64,000 bases of DNA from Planococcus citri (taxonomy: Eukaryota > Arthropoda > Insecta > Hemiptera > Pseudococcidae): assembly GCF_950023065.1 (NCBI RefSeq), contig NC_088679.1, positions 11,222,001 through 11,286,000 on the forward strand, read 5' to 3'. A program made the position numbers and the translations under genes. The notes under the pieces were generated by a model. It was not told the DNA's origin and did no database searches. It saw nothing but the letters and a program-made list of their open reading frames with translations. Below, piece after piece: positions 26,501-39,129 of this stretch (positions are counted from its first letter, which is position 1; every line of letters begins with the position of its first letter).

Positions 26501-27792
26501 AAAACATATTTATACTCAAAACTTAGTTGAAAGAGTTTTTTAAGGGGATGAAGAGGGAAATTTGAGCACGATATTGCTATTCATATCCATCATGACCAGC
26601 AGAGAAAATTTTAATATTTTTCAAGGGTTACAAGGAATCTTTGTGTTCTACGAAGAATTTTGATTTCTGTAAATGAAAAAAAAATGAGACAAAGTCACCA
26701 AAAAACTGAATATATTTTTTTTTCAAATCAATTTTTAATAAAATAGGTAAATTTAAACTTTGGATTAAATTTAATTTTTATCGTTTGAATCTTTTCAAAA
26801 AAAATCATAGAATCTTCGTTAATCAACAATTTTTATTACTGAATTTTTTCTAAATTTTCTGAAAAAAGAATGAAAGTGAAAATTTTTTGGTATCAAAATC
26901 ATTGTTAGACATTTTTTAAATTTTTACAGTGGTGTGATTTAAAAAGTTTTCAAATGTTGTAAAACATTTTTTTGTGGCAATCTTTAACGTATTTTCACTA
27001 TAGAGCTTGAAGAAAAATAATTGTCCATACTGTTATGCAACATTTTCCTCTCTACCCCCCCCCCCCCAATCACAAAGTCTCAATTTTTTGAGCTAATCAG
27101 ACTCAAAATAAAGGATTCTGAATTCTTACTTCATTCTAAAAGTTGTCAAAGCTAAATTTGAAATCAGTAAAAACTTCAAGTGTAAAAAAAATAGAAATTC
27201 AATCTAAAAACCTGTTTTGAAAATTCTAAAAAATGAAAAAAGTAAGAATTGGTAATCTAGCAGTTTATTTTCGTTTTTTGACGAATCTTTCATTTAGGTA
27301 TGTAGGACACATTGAACCTTATAAATTGATTCGTTGATGTTTCGTAGTAATGTTTTGGTAATAAACTCAACTGATTGGAATTTTTATGTATGTAGAATTT
27401 GGGATAAAAGTAGAAGTAGATACTTGGTATCAACATTCAACACTCGCTCACTTGGTAATAGGTTTTAATCCAATATATGGCGAAAGAAACACGCGAACGA
27501 GTGTTTTTTTTTCACTTTTTACGACAGTAGAAACAAATCGCCAGCAAAAGATTTAAAAAAAAAATCGCGAGGGTAATTAAGGGAAAAGTCGTTAAGAAAA
27601 TATTGCTCCATACTGGAACGTTATTTTAAGTCTTGGACGTCAGCCTGGAATGAAAGGGAAAAAAGGGTTAGAGGTACACAAAACGAATCGTAGTACTTTG
27701 TGATGTCAAAATAATAAAGAAATTACCGACGATGAAGATATCGAGTTAATTGAGAGATGTTCATTTAGTATGTACTTTTATGTGTATTGCAG
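23534..27792 (+). other. Intron 2 of the ARHGAP20-like gene
   Basis: 4,259 bp, AT-rich, with no recognised gene or transposon. Notable only for homopolymers (G-run near 25287, C-run near 27055) and CT-rich tracts (25448-25500). Open frames here have low-complexity Phe/Lys-rich translations. Confidence 0.75.
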
Positions 27793-27957
27793 AAGGTCAA
27801 AGGCCTGATGAGAAAAAGATCCGGAGCTGCTGCCAGACTTCAGAGAGCACTTTCCACCAAATCATTACGATCGGAGTCGCCTCCTTCGCATAAAACACCT
27901 CTGAACGGATCCGAACAGAGAACTTTCTTGATGGAAGCTCCAGTTCAGTTCTCCAGT
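27793..27957 (+). CDS. Internal exon 3 of the ARHGAP20-like gene (basic linker and first PH strand)
   Basis: Phase 0-0 exon of 55 codons, acceptor TGTGTATTGCAG, donor AGT|GTAAGT. It opens with a basic stretch (KVKGLMRKRSGAAARLQRAL), then a Ser/Pro-rich linker (STKSLRSESPPSHKTPLNGS), then QRTFLMEAPVQFSS. In vertebrate ARHGAP20 a Ser-rich basic segment likewise precedes a strand of the type RTLLIDG immediately before the PH core, so RTFLMEAPVQF is taken as PH strand beta-1. The basic and Ser/Pro region could be a phosphorylation or membrane-binding linker (inference). Intron 3 after it is only 630 bp, the shortest in the window. Confidence 0.9.
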
Positions 27958-28587
27958 GTAAGTATTTTCCATGTACCTATTTTCAAGGCTATACTTATAC
28001 GATTGATAGGTTAAATCTGCGCTGAATTAACAGGATGATGAGAGAACATCGCTTAAGAAGGACGACAAAAGTTTGTTTGAAAAAAAAAACTGTCGCCTGG
28101 AGATGTGATTTTTTTCGGGGTTTTCTCGGAATATTTAGCTACGAGTATATGAAAAGAATTTAGAAATTCGGTGTAAAAGAAGAGATTTCTACTTTTCTAG
28201 GAAATCCTCGATTCGTTTGCATAGTCTCGTCGGGCTCCGACAGTATTTTCAATACGTTGATTGTTCCAGTCGCAAAGGCTCTCGCATATACATATATGCA
28301 GATGCACTAAATCTTCTCTGGTCAAGTTTGATGAACTCGTGCTCGAGATAAACGAGATCCTGATAAAGAGAACCCAGGATCCTCTTCTTTTGAATAATAA
28401 AATAAAGAAATTCGTAGTATTTTTTCGCAAAGGTCTTTACACTCGTAACATTTCAAAAAAAACTGGTCCTTTTATTCTTCTACCTACTTACCTAGAAAAG
28501 TAAAAGAATAGAAGGAATAATGTACGTACAAATACAACGATTAGTATACCACTTTGGTCATTTGTTTCTTCTTTTTTTTTGTCACAG
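27958..28587 (+). other. Intron 3 of the ARHGAP20-like gene
   Basis: 630 bp with consensus GTAAGT and TTTGTCACAG ends. A partly protein-like open frame at 28261-28503 was examined, but it has no suitable donor and is treated as intronic. Confidence 0.85.
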
Positions 28588-28805
28588 GGTGTGCAAAGCC
28601 AAGACCGTCACCTGTTTCTGTTCAATGACCTGCTTTTAATAGCGAAAGCACGCTCTGGCGGTAATTTCAAATTAAAGGAAAAAGTCAGAATATCAGAAAT
28701 ATGGCTAACGAAATGCTGTCTGGACGATGTCAGTGAACTGAACAAATCCGAAGATACGTCTTTTGTTATGGGATGGCCTACTACCAACCTTGTAGTTACC
28801 TTCAG
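28588..28805 (+). CDS. Internal exon 4 of the ARHGAP20-like gene (core of the PH domain)
   Basis: Exon of 72 codons plus 2 nt (phase 0 in, phase 2 out), acceptor TTTTTTTTTGTCACAG, donor CAG|GTATTC. It starts GVQSQDRHLFLFNDLLLIAK and later contains FVMGWPTTNLVVTF. These match the ARHGAP20 PH domain almost position by position: the QxRHLFLFNDL strand pair, a lysine-rich loop, an acidic stretch (DDVSELNKSED) and the GWPTxNxVxTF strands. PH domains of this family bind phospholipids or regulators at membranes; the ligand cannot be inferred here. This is the best-recognised exon of the window. It ends after strand beta-6, so the C-terminal PH helix must come from another exon, supplied by 60168-60294 in the same phase. 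Confidence 0.95.
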
Positions 28806-30239
28806 GTATTCATTGTTATTGTTATATATTTTCGCTTGCTCGTTCGCTGCTCTTTTTTTTCTTCCTTTATTATTTTTTTTTTGGGCGACTTGGAATACTT
28901 TACTATACATATTGTTCTTAAAATTTGAAAAAATTGCTAGGTTTATTCAAACGTACTCGTATGTGCCTATCTATACAATAACTAATGATTGTTCGCTGTT
29001 CGAACCCTAACTATGTATGTTTTTCTCACTCTCTCGACTCTCTCTCTCGCTCTTTTCCTAGAGTTCTTTTTCTTTTTCAATTCGTGTTTCCTGCCACGCT
29101 ATGGCGAGAGAATGTTTATGCACCAAAATGGACCTTTTATTATAGGCTATAGGCAGATCGTTAATTTACATTTTATTTAATTGTGCTCATCGACAACCAG
29201 ATGAATGAACCCGTAATGTGTAGTATTTCCAATACCTACAAATTATCATTGCGCCAAACGTGAATTATATCTTGGCAGAACGCAAGCACCTGTGTTGTGT
29301 ATCTGTTTCTGTATATCTCGTGTATAAATATGTAGCAAAATTATACCCATCGTGATTGCCATTTTCATCCACTTAATCGTAATTTTTCAAGCAATTGTAT
29401 GCGTGTGTGTGGTTTGCATTAGGTAGGTCTAGGTGGGTAGTACGTGTTTTTTCAAATGTCAGAGAAATGGTACTTAGTAATATGGATGTAGAGGATTGAA
29501 AGTTGGAGGGAAGGGCAGAGGGGTGATTTTTACCATTCGTTATTTCATTGATTTACGATCTCAGGTGCTTGGAAGTAATATTCAATTGCGTCGAGTATAT
29601 AAATGACCAAATCACGATTTGCCAATTTCATCCCTCCGCCTCCTATTTTTTTTTTTTTTCGTTCGTTGTGGAAATTTTAACATGAATGTAGCGTGGTAGA
29701 CTAATGAAATGCTTCGGAATTTTTAAACCTCAATAATCATTGCCAAACGTGGAGCAGATGAGTAAGAAGAGTCGTTCTTTTTCTTATCTCATAAAATTTC
29801 TACGTTATTGTTGGTTTTCAACCATTTGGAAATTGAAAATAAGTTCAAATCATCTCAAAGTGCACAACTATGTATTAATTGAAGAAAAAATATCCATCGT
29901 ACTCGTAGATCTAGATCCTACTCAGAGTATCATTAGAAAGATTTAATTCGTCTGATTAAAAGCCTGAAAAATTTTGAGCTGAAAAAGCATCGTCCTGTCC
30001 TCTCTTCTCTTCCTTTTCATCTCAATATCAACGAAAACATTGAATCGTTTTAGTGTTTTTAGTGTACTAATGTTAAAAGTTTTCGAATTAAACTTCTTTT
30101 TTTTTTGCAATAAGATGACGAGAAAGAAATTTCTTATTGAATCAAAAATAATTTTTTAGAGAGAATCTAAAGAAATCCTATTGAACAAAAAACCCATGAA
30201 AAATCCCTTTCAATTTTTTGCCAATTTTTTTCAGTTTTT

Positions 30240-31600
30240 AAATTTTCGAATTTTTGTTCAAACAAACTGAATTTTTGGTTAAAATTCGATATTTTTTGGT
30301 GAAAAATGGATACTTAGTTATAATAGGTACTTACCTGGCAGAAATGATTATTTTTTGCAAAAAATTAACAGAATGATTATTTTTGCTGAACTAATTTTTT
30401 TGGAAAAAATTTCAACATTTAAGATCAAAATAAACATGTGATACAAAAAACATTCTTTCCAAAAACTAAACATTTTTGACAAAACTGGCCATTTAAAAAG
30501 TTGAACAATTCAACAAAAAGATCAACATTTCTGACAAAAAAAAAAAAAAAAAAAAAAAAACAATTAAAAATGATTACTTTTCCAAAATTCATTAAACAGA
30601 AGAGAAGAAATAATTACTATCTCTCCAAGTAGACCCAAATTCAATGTCTATCCCAGACAACCCTTCTGAAATCCAAAAATTCAAGACCCTACTAAAAAAA
30701 CACCAACCTAATAAACCAAATCTAAACCCCTCTCTCCACGGGTGTAATAATCCTGCAATTATAAACACCCCCAAAAAATATATATATCAAAAACTATCCA
30801 CTATTTTTGACAGACAAAAAAATGAATATTTTTGACAAAAAATGAACATTTTTGACAAAAAATGAACATTATTTTTCATTTTGACAAGAAAATGTGCATT
30901 TTTTTTTTACCAAGAAATGAATATTTTTGACAAAAAAATCATCATTCTTGACCAAACAAATTGAACATTCTTGACTAAAAAAATCGACATTTCTGACAAA
31001 AAGTGAATAATTTTTAACAGATGAAAAAAATCAACATTTTTGACAGACAAAAAATGAACATTACAAAAAAAGTTGACCAAAAATTAAACATTTTTGACAA
31101 AGTTGAAAAAAATTATTTTATCAAAAAATGTGGACATTTTTAATGAAAAAATCAACACTTCTGTTAAAAAACATAAATTTTTGGAAAAAAATTTTGTTTT
31201 GAAAAATTAATTCAGTACTTACTATTTTTGACAAAATTAACTTTTTTGGGAACTAAATCAACATTTTTCATTTTAAAAAAAATTTAAAAAATTAAAAAAA
31301 ATTCAGGAATGATTGTCTTTGGAGAAAGGTGACAAAAAATGATTGTTAAGAACGAAACATTATTAACCAATACTGAACATAGAACATTTTTTATCAAAAT
31401 AGACTTTTTTTTTTTGATTGAAAATGAACATTTTTGACAAAAAAGTAAAACAACGTGATTTACGAAATGATTGTGTCTGAAAATAAAAATAAATAAAGTA
31501 AGCAACATTTTGTGGTAAAAAAAAAGACATTCTAGACAAAAAAATTATCATTTTTAGCCAGAAATGAGAAATAAACAAAATGATTTTTTTTAACAAGTGA
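30240..31600. repeat. Degenerate array of GACAAAAAATGAACATTTTT units
   Basis: Diverged copies of a 20-30-bp unit, clearest at 30820-30870, spread over about 1.3 kb. The core ATGAACATTTTTGACAAAAA is very similar to the unit decaying around 5700-7980. An A-run of about 26 bases lies at 30537-30560. Confidence 0.7.
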
Positions 31601-32784
31601 TGATTTTGTTGAAAAATGAGGGCATTTGCCTCTACTATTGTCTCTTGATCATTAGTTTTTCGAGAATATGTATTTTACTATTAACAAATTGTAAGGTTGA
31701 GCGTTTGAAATTTTCTTCAGACTATCTCAAAAGCAATGCCTTTTTGTATCTAATGAAAAAAACAAGAAAAAATTTGAAATACTTATTCCATCACAGAACG
31801 TATGTAGAATTTTTGGAAAAAACTAGGACATCAACAAAAAAATAATAATATGTACAAATAAACAACGAAATTATAGGGCATTAAATTTTCTATCAATGGA
31901 ATATGTAATTCATTTTGTTTTGAAATATATTTTGAGCTGAATTACAAAATTCAACTTCAGTTACCTAATTGTTTATGTGATGCATTTAAAAATTTTGTTT
32001 TCAATTTCAATCTTCATCTCGAAAAATTGATTTTCGAGGAAAGCTAAGAGTCCTACGAAAAAAACCGAAGAGAAAAAAAATTCCAGAGCATGAAATTTCT
32101 CATTTTTGAATGTGACTAGCTTTTTCTTAAGAGGCTTGATTTATTTCCGAAATATTTCTATAGTAAAAATTAGATTGCAAAAAAGCAATCTCCTGTGACT
32201 CCCGAGCAAAGAAAAAAAAACCTCAGAAGAAAAAATTCTGATTTTCAACATGCAACGTTAGGCATAATTTTCCAAGTTTTTTTTTTTTCTAAAGGTGTCT
32301 TAATTTTTGATTCGATGAATAGCAGGTTTTTACGGACCACTGAACTGGTTTCAAAAATGCGAATTCCTAGAATCTATAGTCAAAATACACTGTTTTTATA
32401 TATTTACATGGAATGTGTATAATTTTAAGAATTCCATAGAAACGAGATCATGACGAGGAAGGGAGGATATATTTCACACTACTGAACCGGTTTCAAAAAT
32501 ATTCGTGTTTAATGTTTTGTTTGAATAAATTGTTCCAATGTGCGCAAATTATATAACTTTGGCATATTTAATTCAGGGAAAATTTTTCATAACATTAGAA
32601 GTGATGGGGTGAAGAGGAAGAGGGAGTAATCTATAGCATTGAACCGGTTTCAAGTATTTATTCAATTTCTCATAAAAAAATTTTCAGAGTATGCCTTCTG
32701 CTTTGTCTAGTTAAATGCAATTTTTCATAATTCTAAAAGTGAGTCGAGGGGAGAAAAATTTAATTTTATTACATTCCTGTCAAG

Positions 32785-32914
32785 TTATCGACTCTACAAC
32801 CTGTGGAACCTGTCATATCGAAAGGAAGAAATTGTCACATCAGTTACCATAAATCTCGACTTCGGAAACCAGCATCTGTTCAAGGGCAAAAAGAAAGCTC
32901 GTCTAGTACAAACG
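32785..32914 (+). other. Exon-like open block in intron 4 with the same phases as exon 5
   Basis: Between a possible acceptor (ATTCCTGTCAAG) and donor (ACG|GTAAAA) lies 1 nt plus 43 open codons. They read YRLYNLWNLSYRKEEIVTSV then TINLDFGNQHLFKGKKKARL. Incoming and outgoing phases equal those of exon 5, so it could formally be an alternative to it. There is no similarity to the PH helix of exon 5, and the donor is not optimal. Low confidence. Confidence 0.15.
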
Positions 32915-33412
32915 GTAAAAAATTCAAAAACTCTGTTCCATCCTAATATATCCCTACAGGTCTTTCGCTAGGGCTCGATACAAAAATAATAATCACGAAT
33001 CTCCGATTCACCTACGCTTCTATAGCTTCTACAGTAGCCCACTCGATGTCAGCAGGTGGAATTCGTACATCGTACGCTTCGATGAAGTTTTAATTTATCT
33101 TTCGAACGATTTTATTTTTTAATACCCATGTCATTTTATACTCTAATGCAAAGAAGACCACTGGAGAAAAAAAAAACTCAATCCGGATAGTAACCTTAGG
33201 ACAAGATACCCATACCATTCTATAGTGTATTTTGGCACGCATTCAAAAGTTCACGACTACCCAGTGTTGCTGTATAGGTAGTCATATCTACCCAACGTGT
33301 AAATCTGGATGGATACTTTGTAAAATTACCTACTCTTATATAGTTAGATGCTGTACAAACTGTATCAAGCCGAATAGTTGAAAATTGTCTGCCACCGGTT
33401 GATTAATTATAC

Positions 33413-33616
33413 ATGAAAAGCGGTTGCCGGTTCGCCCACGAGCTTCGGCCAGTGCCAGTGCTATGGCTACCTGGATTCGACCTGTGGTGGACACGTGGTA
33501 ATCTGCTTATTAGCCGTAGATATATATACGAAGGCGAAACGATCAAACGAAGACCAACCGTAGCGAATTCGAGTTCGATGAAGAACGCGCTTGTTTTCTT
33601 TCATGTACCAGAGTAA
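33413..33616 (+). other. GC-richer island with a 67-codon open frame (unassigned)
   Basis: ATG 33413 to a stop ending 33616. The peptide contains RPVPVLWLPGFDLWWTRG and NSSSMKNALVFFHVPE and was not recognised. It sits in a unique, CpG-containing island (33400-34080) within AT-rich intron 4. Function could be coding, promoter or enhancer; nothing decides between these. Confidence 0.15.
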
Positions 33617-35043
33617 AAAAAAATACGTATAGAAAAGGATAAAAGATGAAATTAAATTTCATGAATTATGTCCTATGTGTAAATATATTATACATAGCTG
33701 ATTACTGCTCGTATGTATAAGCCTTGGACTTGGAGAATGGACGACGAGTTGGAGTTCAAGTTGTTGTACAACGCGAAAATGTCGCAGCCGCGATGAAATT
33801 CCTACGGTTCGAGAAACGATTAATGGTGTAAAATTTCCCGTTGCTTGGTTGATTTTTCTAATTTGAAATTCCTTCTTCCTTCGCGAGTTGGACGCGGAAG
33901 TCTTCGAGACAAGTGTAATTGCAAAACGTACAAGTGTATGGTACATACAAATGTACTATAAATACCCTATCCTATGCTATAAATTGCATCTACGTACGTA
34001 CGAGAGAGAGAGAGAGGCGAGAAAACCAACACATAAGCATACGCAAATAGCCTCGAGAGCTATTTCGCCATAAACGTTAATGTGTAATTTTTCAACGTGT
34101 TTTTAATATTGTTTCCACGATGGCCAATTATATTGGCGTTAATTCGCTAATTACCAGGGTAAATATGTACGCGTAATAGGTCATTTATCATACTACACCA
34201 TACCATGCAGACGAGCCATCGACCAAGCCGAAGCTAAACTGCATTCCCCCTTTTTTCCTCCTCTCCCCTGATCCATGTACATATAAAATCTTCTTGCTTA
34301 CGTACTCGTGTCCGATCCAAAGCATCAATTTTTCATCCCAGACGACCGACGAACAATCCATCATTAGCTGAGGCTGCAGAGCTTTGCTTTTACCAACATC
34401 TTGTTAATTTTTTTAGATTTTTCATCCCCCTTTTTATCATCATCGAGTTCGTTTTTTTTTTGCCTCGCTTCTTCCTTCTTCATCTATCGTCACGTGTTGT
34501 AGTACATTTTCATTCTTTCTGCTTTTTATCCTGTCAACGAACAAATTTGTCAGACTGAGCTGTCCTAATCCGGAATAAATCTTGGACCGATTTATGTTAC
34601 CGGATAATTAATTACTTTTTTTTTCAACTTCGAGTCGTGTAGATGAACTAGTTGGGTAAGATCGTAATATAATAATATCGAAATTTGATTTTTTTTACTC
34701 CATAAGGTGGGTTGATTGTGTGTGCTGATGATGTTAGTAACCAGAGATTTGGTAGGAGGGGTTGAGAGGAGAAGAGTGTTTAATGGCAATTGTATGTTTA
34801 TAAGTGATTGAGTGAGACGAGTGTTTGGATTTCGTGGAGTTGATTTATACATTGATTGTGTTGAGGAGGGTTGATTGATCGAGATGATGATTTTATTAGA
34901 TAGATAGGGAGGTTGACGAGGGTGGGCTTATTTGCATAGGATTTTCCCCCCATTTTTAAAAAAGTAATTTACCAACATTTTTCATAGTTTGAAGGGCCAT
35001 TTGAAAAATTTTCTCAATTTTTTTTTTTTTTTTTTTATTCGAG

Positions 35044-35600
35044 TATGAATATTTTTAGTTTTATTTTTTATATACATTTTACGAGATATTTTTGAAAATA
35101 ATTCTAAGTTTTCATCTCCGAAAATTTTTGATCTTCTTTTATTGCATAAAAATATTCTAAGTTTCATTTTTCATAATTTTTTAATCCCTAAAAATTTTCA
35201 TCAACATTTCTTTTTGCCTGATGAATTGATTTATGGATATTTTTGGCTTTATTTTTCTAAACATTTTACGAGATATTTTTAAAAATTATTCGGAGTTTTC
35301 ATCCCCCAATTTTTTTTAAAATTTACCTAAAACTATTTTTAATTTCATTTTTCAGAATTTTTTGAACCCCTAAAAAATTTCCTCAACATTTTATTTAGCC
35401 TGATGAATTGATTTGTGAATATTTTTAGCTTTTTTTTTCTATACTTTTTACGAGATATTTTTGAAAATAATCCAGAGTGAGTTTTCATCCCTGAAAATTT
35501 TTCATCTTTTTTTTTATTCACCTAAAAATATTTTTAGTTCCATTTTTCATAATTTTTTTAACCCCTAAAAATTTTCCTCAACATTTTATTTTGCCTGATG
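35044..35600. repeat. Three tandem copies of a roughly 185-bp repeat
   Basis: The block ACGAGATATTTTT recurs near 35080, 35268 and 35451. CCTGATGAATTGAT recurs near 35218 and 35399 with a truncated CCTGATGAA at 35596, and CCCTAAAAATTTTC in each copy. Copies are about 80-85 per cent alike by eye. Confidence 0.8.
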
Positions 35601-38600
35601 AAAATTAAAGTCGCAAAAATGAGGACTGCTCATCGTCATCGTCAATGTTCTCTGGCTCACCTTCATAATTTTTCAAATGAATTTCCAGTTTTGAAAATGA
35701 ATTATTCATTAGACCAATTCGTGTCATTTTTTAATAATTTTTAATTTAGTGCGAATCGAATCCTTTCATTTCCCTCAACCCTCCTCCCTTCCCTCTTCAC
35801 CACCACCCCCCTCATTCTTCATCACGGTTCATACTTCATACACTTCAGCATTATACCTGCGGCTGCTTTTTAGCTCAAATTAATTCCGAAAAGTCGAAAA
35901 CACTCACCTCACAAGTGATATAAACTCGACTTGAAAATTCCTTTCTTTATAATGCTAATTATTTGCCTTCTACGAGTAACTCGCTCCATTAACATAGAAA
36001 ATGGTCGTAAAATAAAGAGAAAAAAATAACTCATAAATCAATGGGCAAATTTTTTATCACGCGAAATGTTGTTATAAACTCGTAAGATGTACGGTTGGCA
36101 CGACTGGCTGTGAAATCTTCAATGAAATAATCGCGCGTATCAGTGTATCTTCTACTTTTGCCAATTTTCTGCGCTACAAATTCGTCTATTTACGCGGATT
36201 TTTTTACACCATAAAACGCCTCATTAACGTTTAAATTGACGGTAATGAAAAATAATTATTTGTACGTTTGCTGCTATTGCTACGATGAATTATTACTCAT
36301 CTTTAAGGCACGGCGTAGGTCGACTAGGTATCTGGTATCTGACGTGAGTTGTAAGTACTTGTAGATAGAAATATGACTGCTGTGAAATTGTTTTGCTGGG
36401 AATTTCCTTTTAGGAGAATTTTTTCAAGTGGTTTTTTCAGTAGTTTCGAAGGGGTTTTACTTTCAGGCAAGTGAAAGAGGAACAGAGGAGTATTAATGAT
36501 AGAGAGGGGGGGAGTAAATTAGCTATTTTAGTTCGAGAAAATCTGAAATATGATTTTATCACAGCTTTCTTTCTGAGGATTAAAATTTTGAAAAAATGGC
36601 CTGTCGAAAGTAAAAAGTTTTTTGAACCTGCTGAAATGGAAAAAATTCGCTTATGAGGGGGGTGTTGTGTTGTAATAATTATATTACGCTTTGAAAATGG
36701 TGATTTTTTCACAAACATCCCCCATCCATCTCTTTCCATCCTGCTAAAATTTAAAAAAAAAATACAAATTTTGATTTTATAAATTTTTGAATTTTTGAAA
36801 GAAAATTACCTGATGTTTTGTTGCCAATTTTTGACTTAAATTCAAATTTCTCAAAATTTTGGAATTCTTAAACATAAAATCGGCATGTACTTGAAAAAAA
36901 ATTACTTCCTATGTTCTGCTGAGAATCGTTGCAATTTTTTATCACAATTATTGAAATCTTGATCCGTAGCAAATTCCTCAGACTATTTATCGAAAATGCA
37001 TTGGTCAGAAAAGGTTGTTGAAAAAGCCCTTGGGCTGCATTTTGAAAATCGTAAGAGCTAAATTGATGTTGGTGATTTGAAAACTGACTGATGAAATTTA
37101 ATAGACCCCTCCCCCTCCTTACCCCTCTCCTAGTCCTTTCAATGACGTTGAAATCATTTTTCATCATTTAGAGTGGTGATTTTCATCAATTTTGAGCCAA
37201 TTGTTTTCAAATTTGAAAATTGTGCGATTTTTCCAAAGATCATTTTTGGGTCCTGAGAATGAAAGCTGGATCTTCCATTTTGATCAAATCTTGATATTAT
37301 GAGAATTTAGTGAATCAGAGCTCACTTTAAAGTGATCAGTTGAGCTGTAAAAATTCTTTGAAATGGTCTTTTAAGGCTTTATTATTTTTTTTTTTCACTT
37401 GTCTGGCTCTATTTCTAGGGACGATACTATACGGAAGTTTATTGAGTGGTGGAGGGGGGGGGGAAGAGGATGTTCTACTGAAATTTTTTTGACTATATAT
37501 CTAAGGAAAAAATACCAACTTTGCCAATCGCTTTCAGATTCATACGACTCATAAAAATTTTAATTTTTTTTTTTGATTTTCGAGGGTCCAAATGTGTTTT
37601 TTTTCACCTATTCAAAGGCCAGAAACAAATTGACCCGAACGAAGGAAGGGCGAAAGTTTTTGAAAATTTCATTTCGACGAGGCCTAAAAACGATGTCTTT
37701 TTTAGAAAGTTGATTTTGAAAAAAAAAAATACGACAGGCGTGAGCGAAACGAGGTGGCTGAATCAAGCAGCAAAATCTACGATTTCTCTCCAAAGATCAT
37801 CATGATTTTCTCAAAGTAAAAAGCCCAGAAAACACTTGTTGGTAGGTATATAATAAATCACAAATCGTGAATTTTGAGCAAAATTATCAGCAAAATTTCG
37901 CCATCCGAGAGGCATAAAATTTCGCCATTTTTCACTTTCATTCAGCAGTCAATCCCACACTCTCGATTTCTAAGGTGTCCAGCCTACAGGTATTCCATTA
38001 GCAACCCGCTCGAGGCTCGAGCCGAATCTCTAATACAATAAATCATCCATATAAAAACACGAAGAAGAAGAAAAAAGTGAAGTAAAAATTTCGTGAATAT
38101 ATCTTAATTATCGTAATTTATCAGATTTTTAACGACTGTAATATTAATTCAACGTCGTCTCACTCAGTAATAATAGTGTAAACGTTTTTGCGCGTTTTTT
38201 TTTTTTACGTTATCTTTATTTCATCATTTACCTATACGGTGTGCTGGTTCTTTTAACTTGTAATAGGTAAACATATAGCCTGGGGTTAAATTACACTTTA
38301 TTTATGGGTTTTATCGAACACCTGTAAACTTATTATTGGTAAGTAAGGTGTCGAATAAATTACGATTTACCGAAAAAAGAAGAGAAGGAGAAGAAGAAAT
38401 TGCTTCGATATAACCGAAGATAATAACTATACAGTCGAGTCGTTTGAAGAATAAAGAAAAGACTATGATGCCGTGGCCATTGCCGTGGCCTATGTTCGAT
38501 CTATACGATTATACTCTATTACGAGTACCTACCAGGATAGGTAGGTGCCTAATCGAACAGTTTAAATTTTCATTACGAGAGGTTGGTTCGTTGGAAACAA

Positions 38601-38895
38601 CTCATTAATCTTGGTACCTGGCTGCGTCACGTTGACCTAGTCAAATTAGGTAATAGTTCATTGAATCGGGCACCGTTTGCAGCGTTTGTCCTGTCCGCAT
38701 TTGTTTTTGTTTTTTGTATAAAATTCACCTCACACGCATCGACGTCTTGAAACCAGGTTCCTAGTATGAATTTCCGGCTACGATGCATAGAATTATGCTA
38801 AACGATCAGCAAAGGCGACACGGAGCGAAGTAATTAAATCACAAATTGATATTCGCGGCGTGAAATTATACCTACATAAATACATTGTGCTGCGG

Positions 38896-38903
38896 TATAT
38901 AAG
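38896..38903 (+). promoter_or_regulatory. TATA-box-like motif upstream of candidate exon 38965
   Basis: TATATAAG. A start site about 30 bp downstream would fall near 38927, leaving a leader of about 40 nt before ATG 38965. Such motifs arise often by chance in AT-rich DNA; its value comes only from position. Confidence 0.25.
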
Positions 38904-38964
38904 TAATTAACGGGGCAATGCAGATTGTTTTAAAGCGATAGATTCGACAGTTAGAGAAACGATT

Positions 38965-39129
38965 ATGCTCATAGAGATGAATGGGAATGAGAAGGGAGGT
39001 TCCGGAGTTCCAAGGAAGATGCTGCACTCTCCTCATGGTTGCGATCGGATGAGAGAAAAAAAACACTTTTATAACGGTTCGTTGAAGAGCTCTTCGCGAG
39101 CTGTAGAGAGAAAAGTGTTGTACAAGTCA
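38965..39129 (+). CDS. Possible second alternative first exon
   Basis: A 55-codon frame from ATG 38965 (second in-frame ATG at 38977) to a consensus donor TCA|GTGAGT. The peptide contains VPRKMLHSPHGCDRMREKKH and ends ERKVLYKS. It is GC-richer than the flanks and protein-like, but not recognised. A TATA-like TATATAAG lies at 38896-38903, 69 bp before the ATG. With the GTGAGT donor the phase is 0, which does not fit exon 5 but would fit an exon starting in phase 0 such as the one after 60294. An alternative donor four bases upstream (AA|GTCAGT, exon end 39125) gives phase 2 and would fit exon 5. Without transcript data this stays a candidate. Confidence 0.3.

Noticed and set aside
28261..28503. 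Partly protein-like frame (FDELVLEINEILIKR) in intron 3
   Set aside because: No GT donor at a suitable place and not needed for phase continuity between exons 3 and 4.
28579..29010. Exon 4 extended past 28805 to the stop near 29010
   Set aside because: Beyond 28805 the frame becomes low-complexity and hydrophobic, and a PH helix in the right phase is supplied by 60168; an intron-retention product is possible but not supported.
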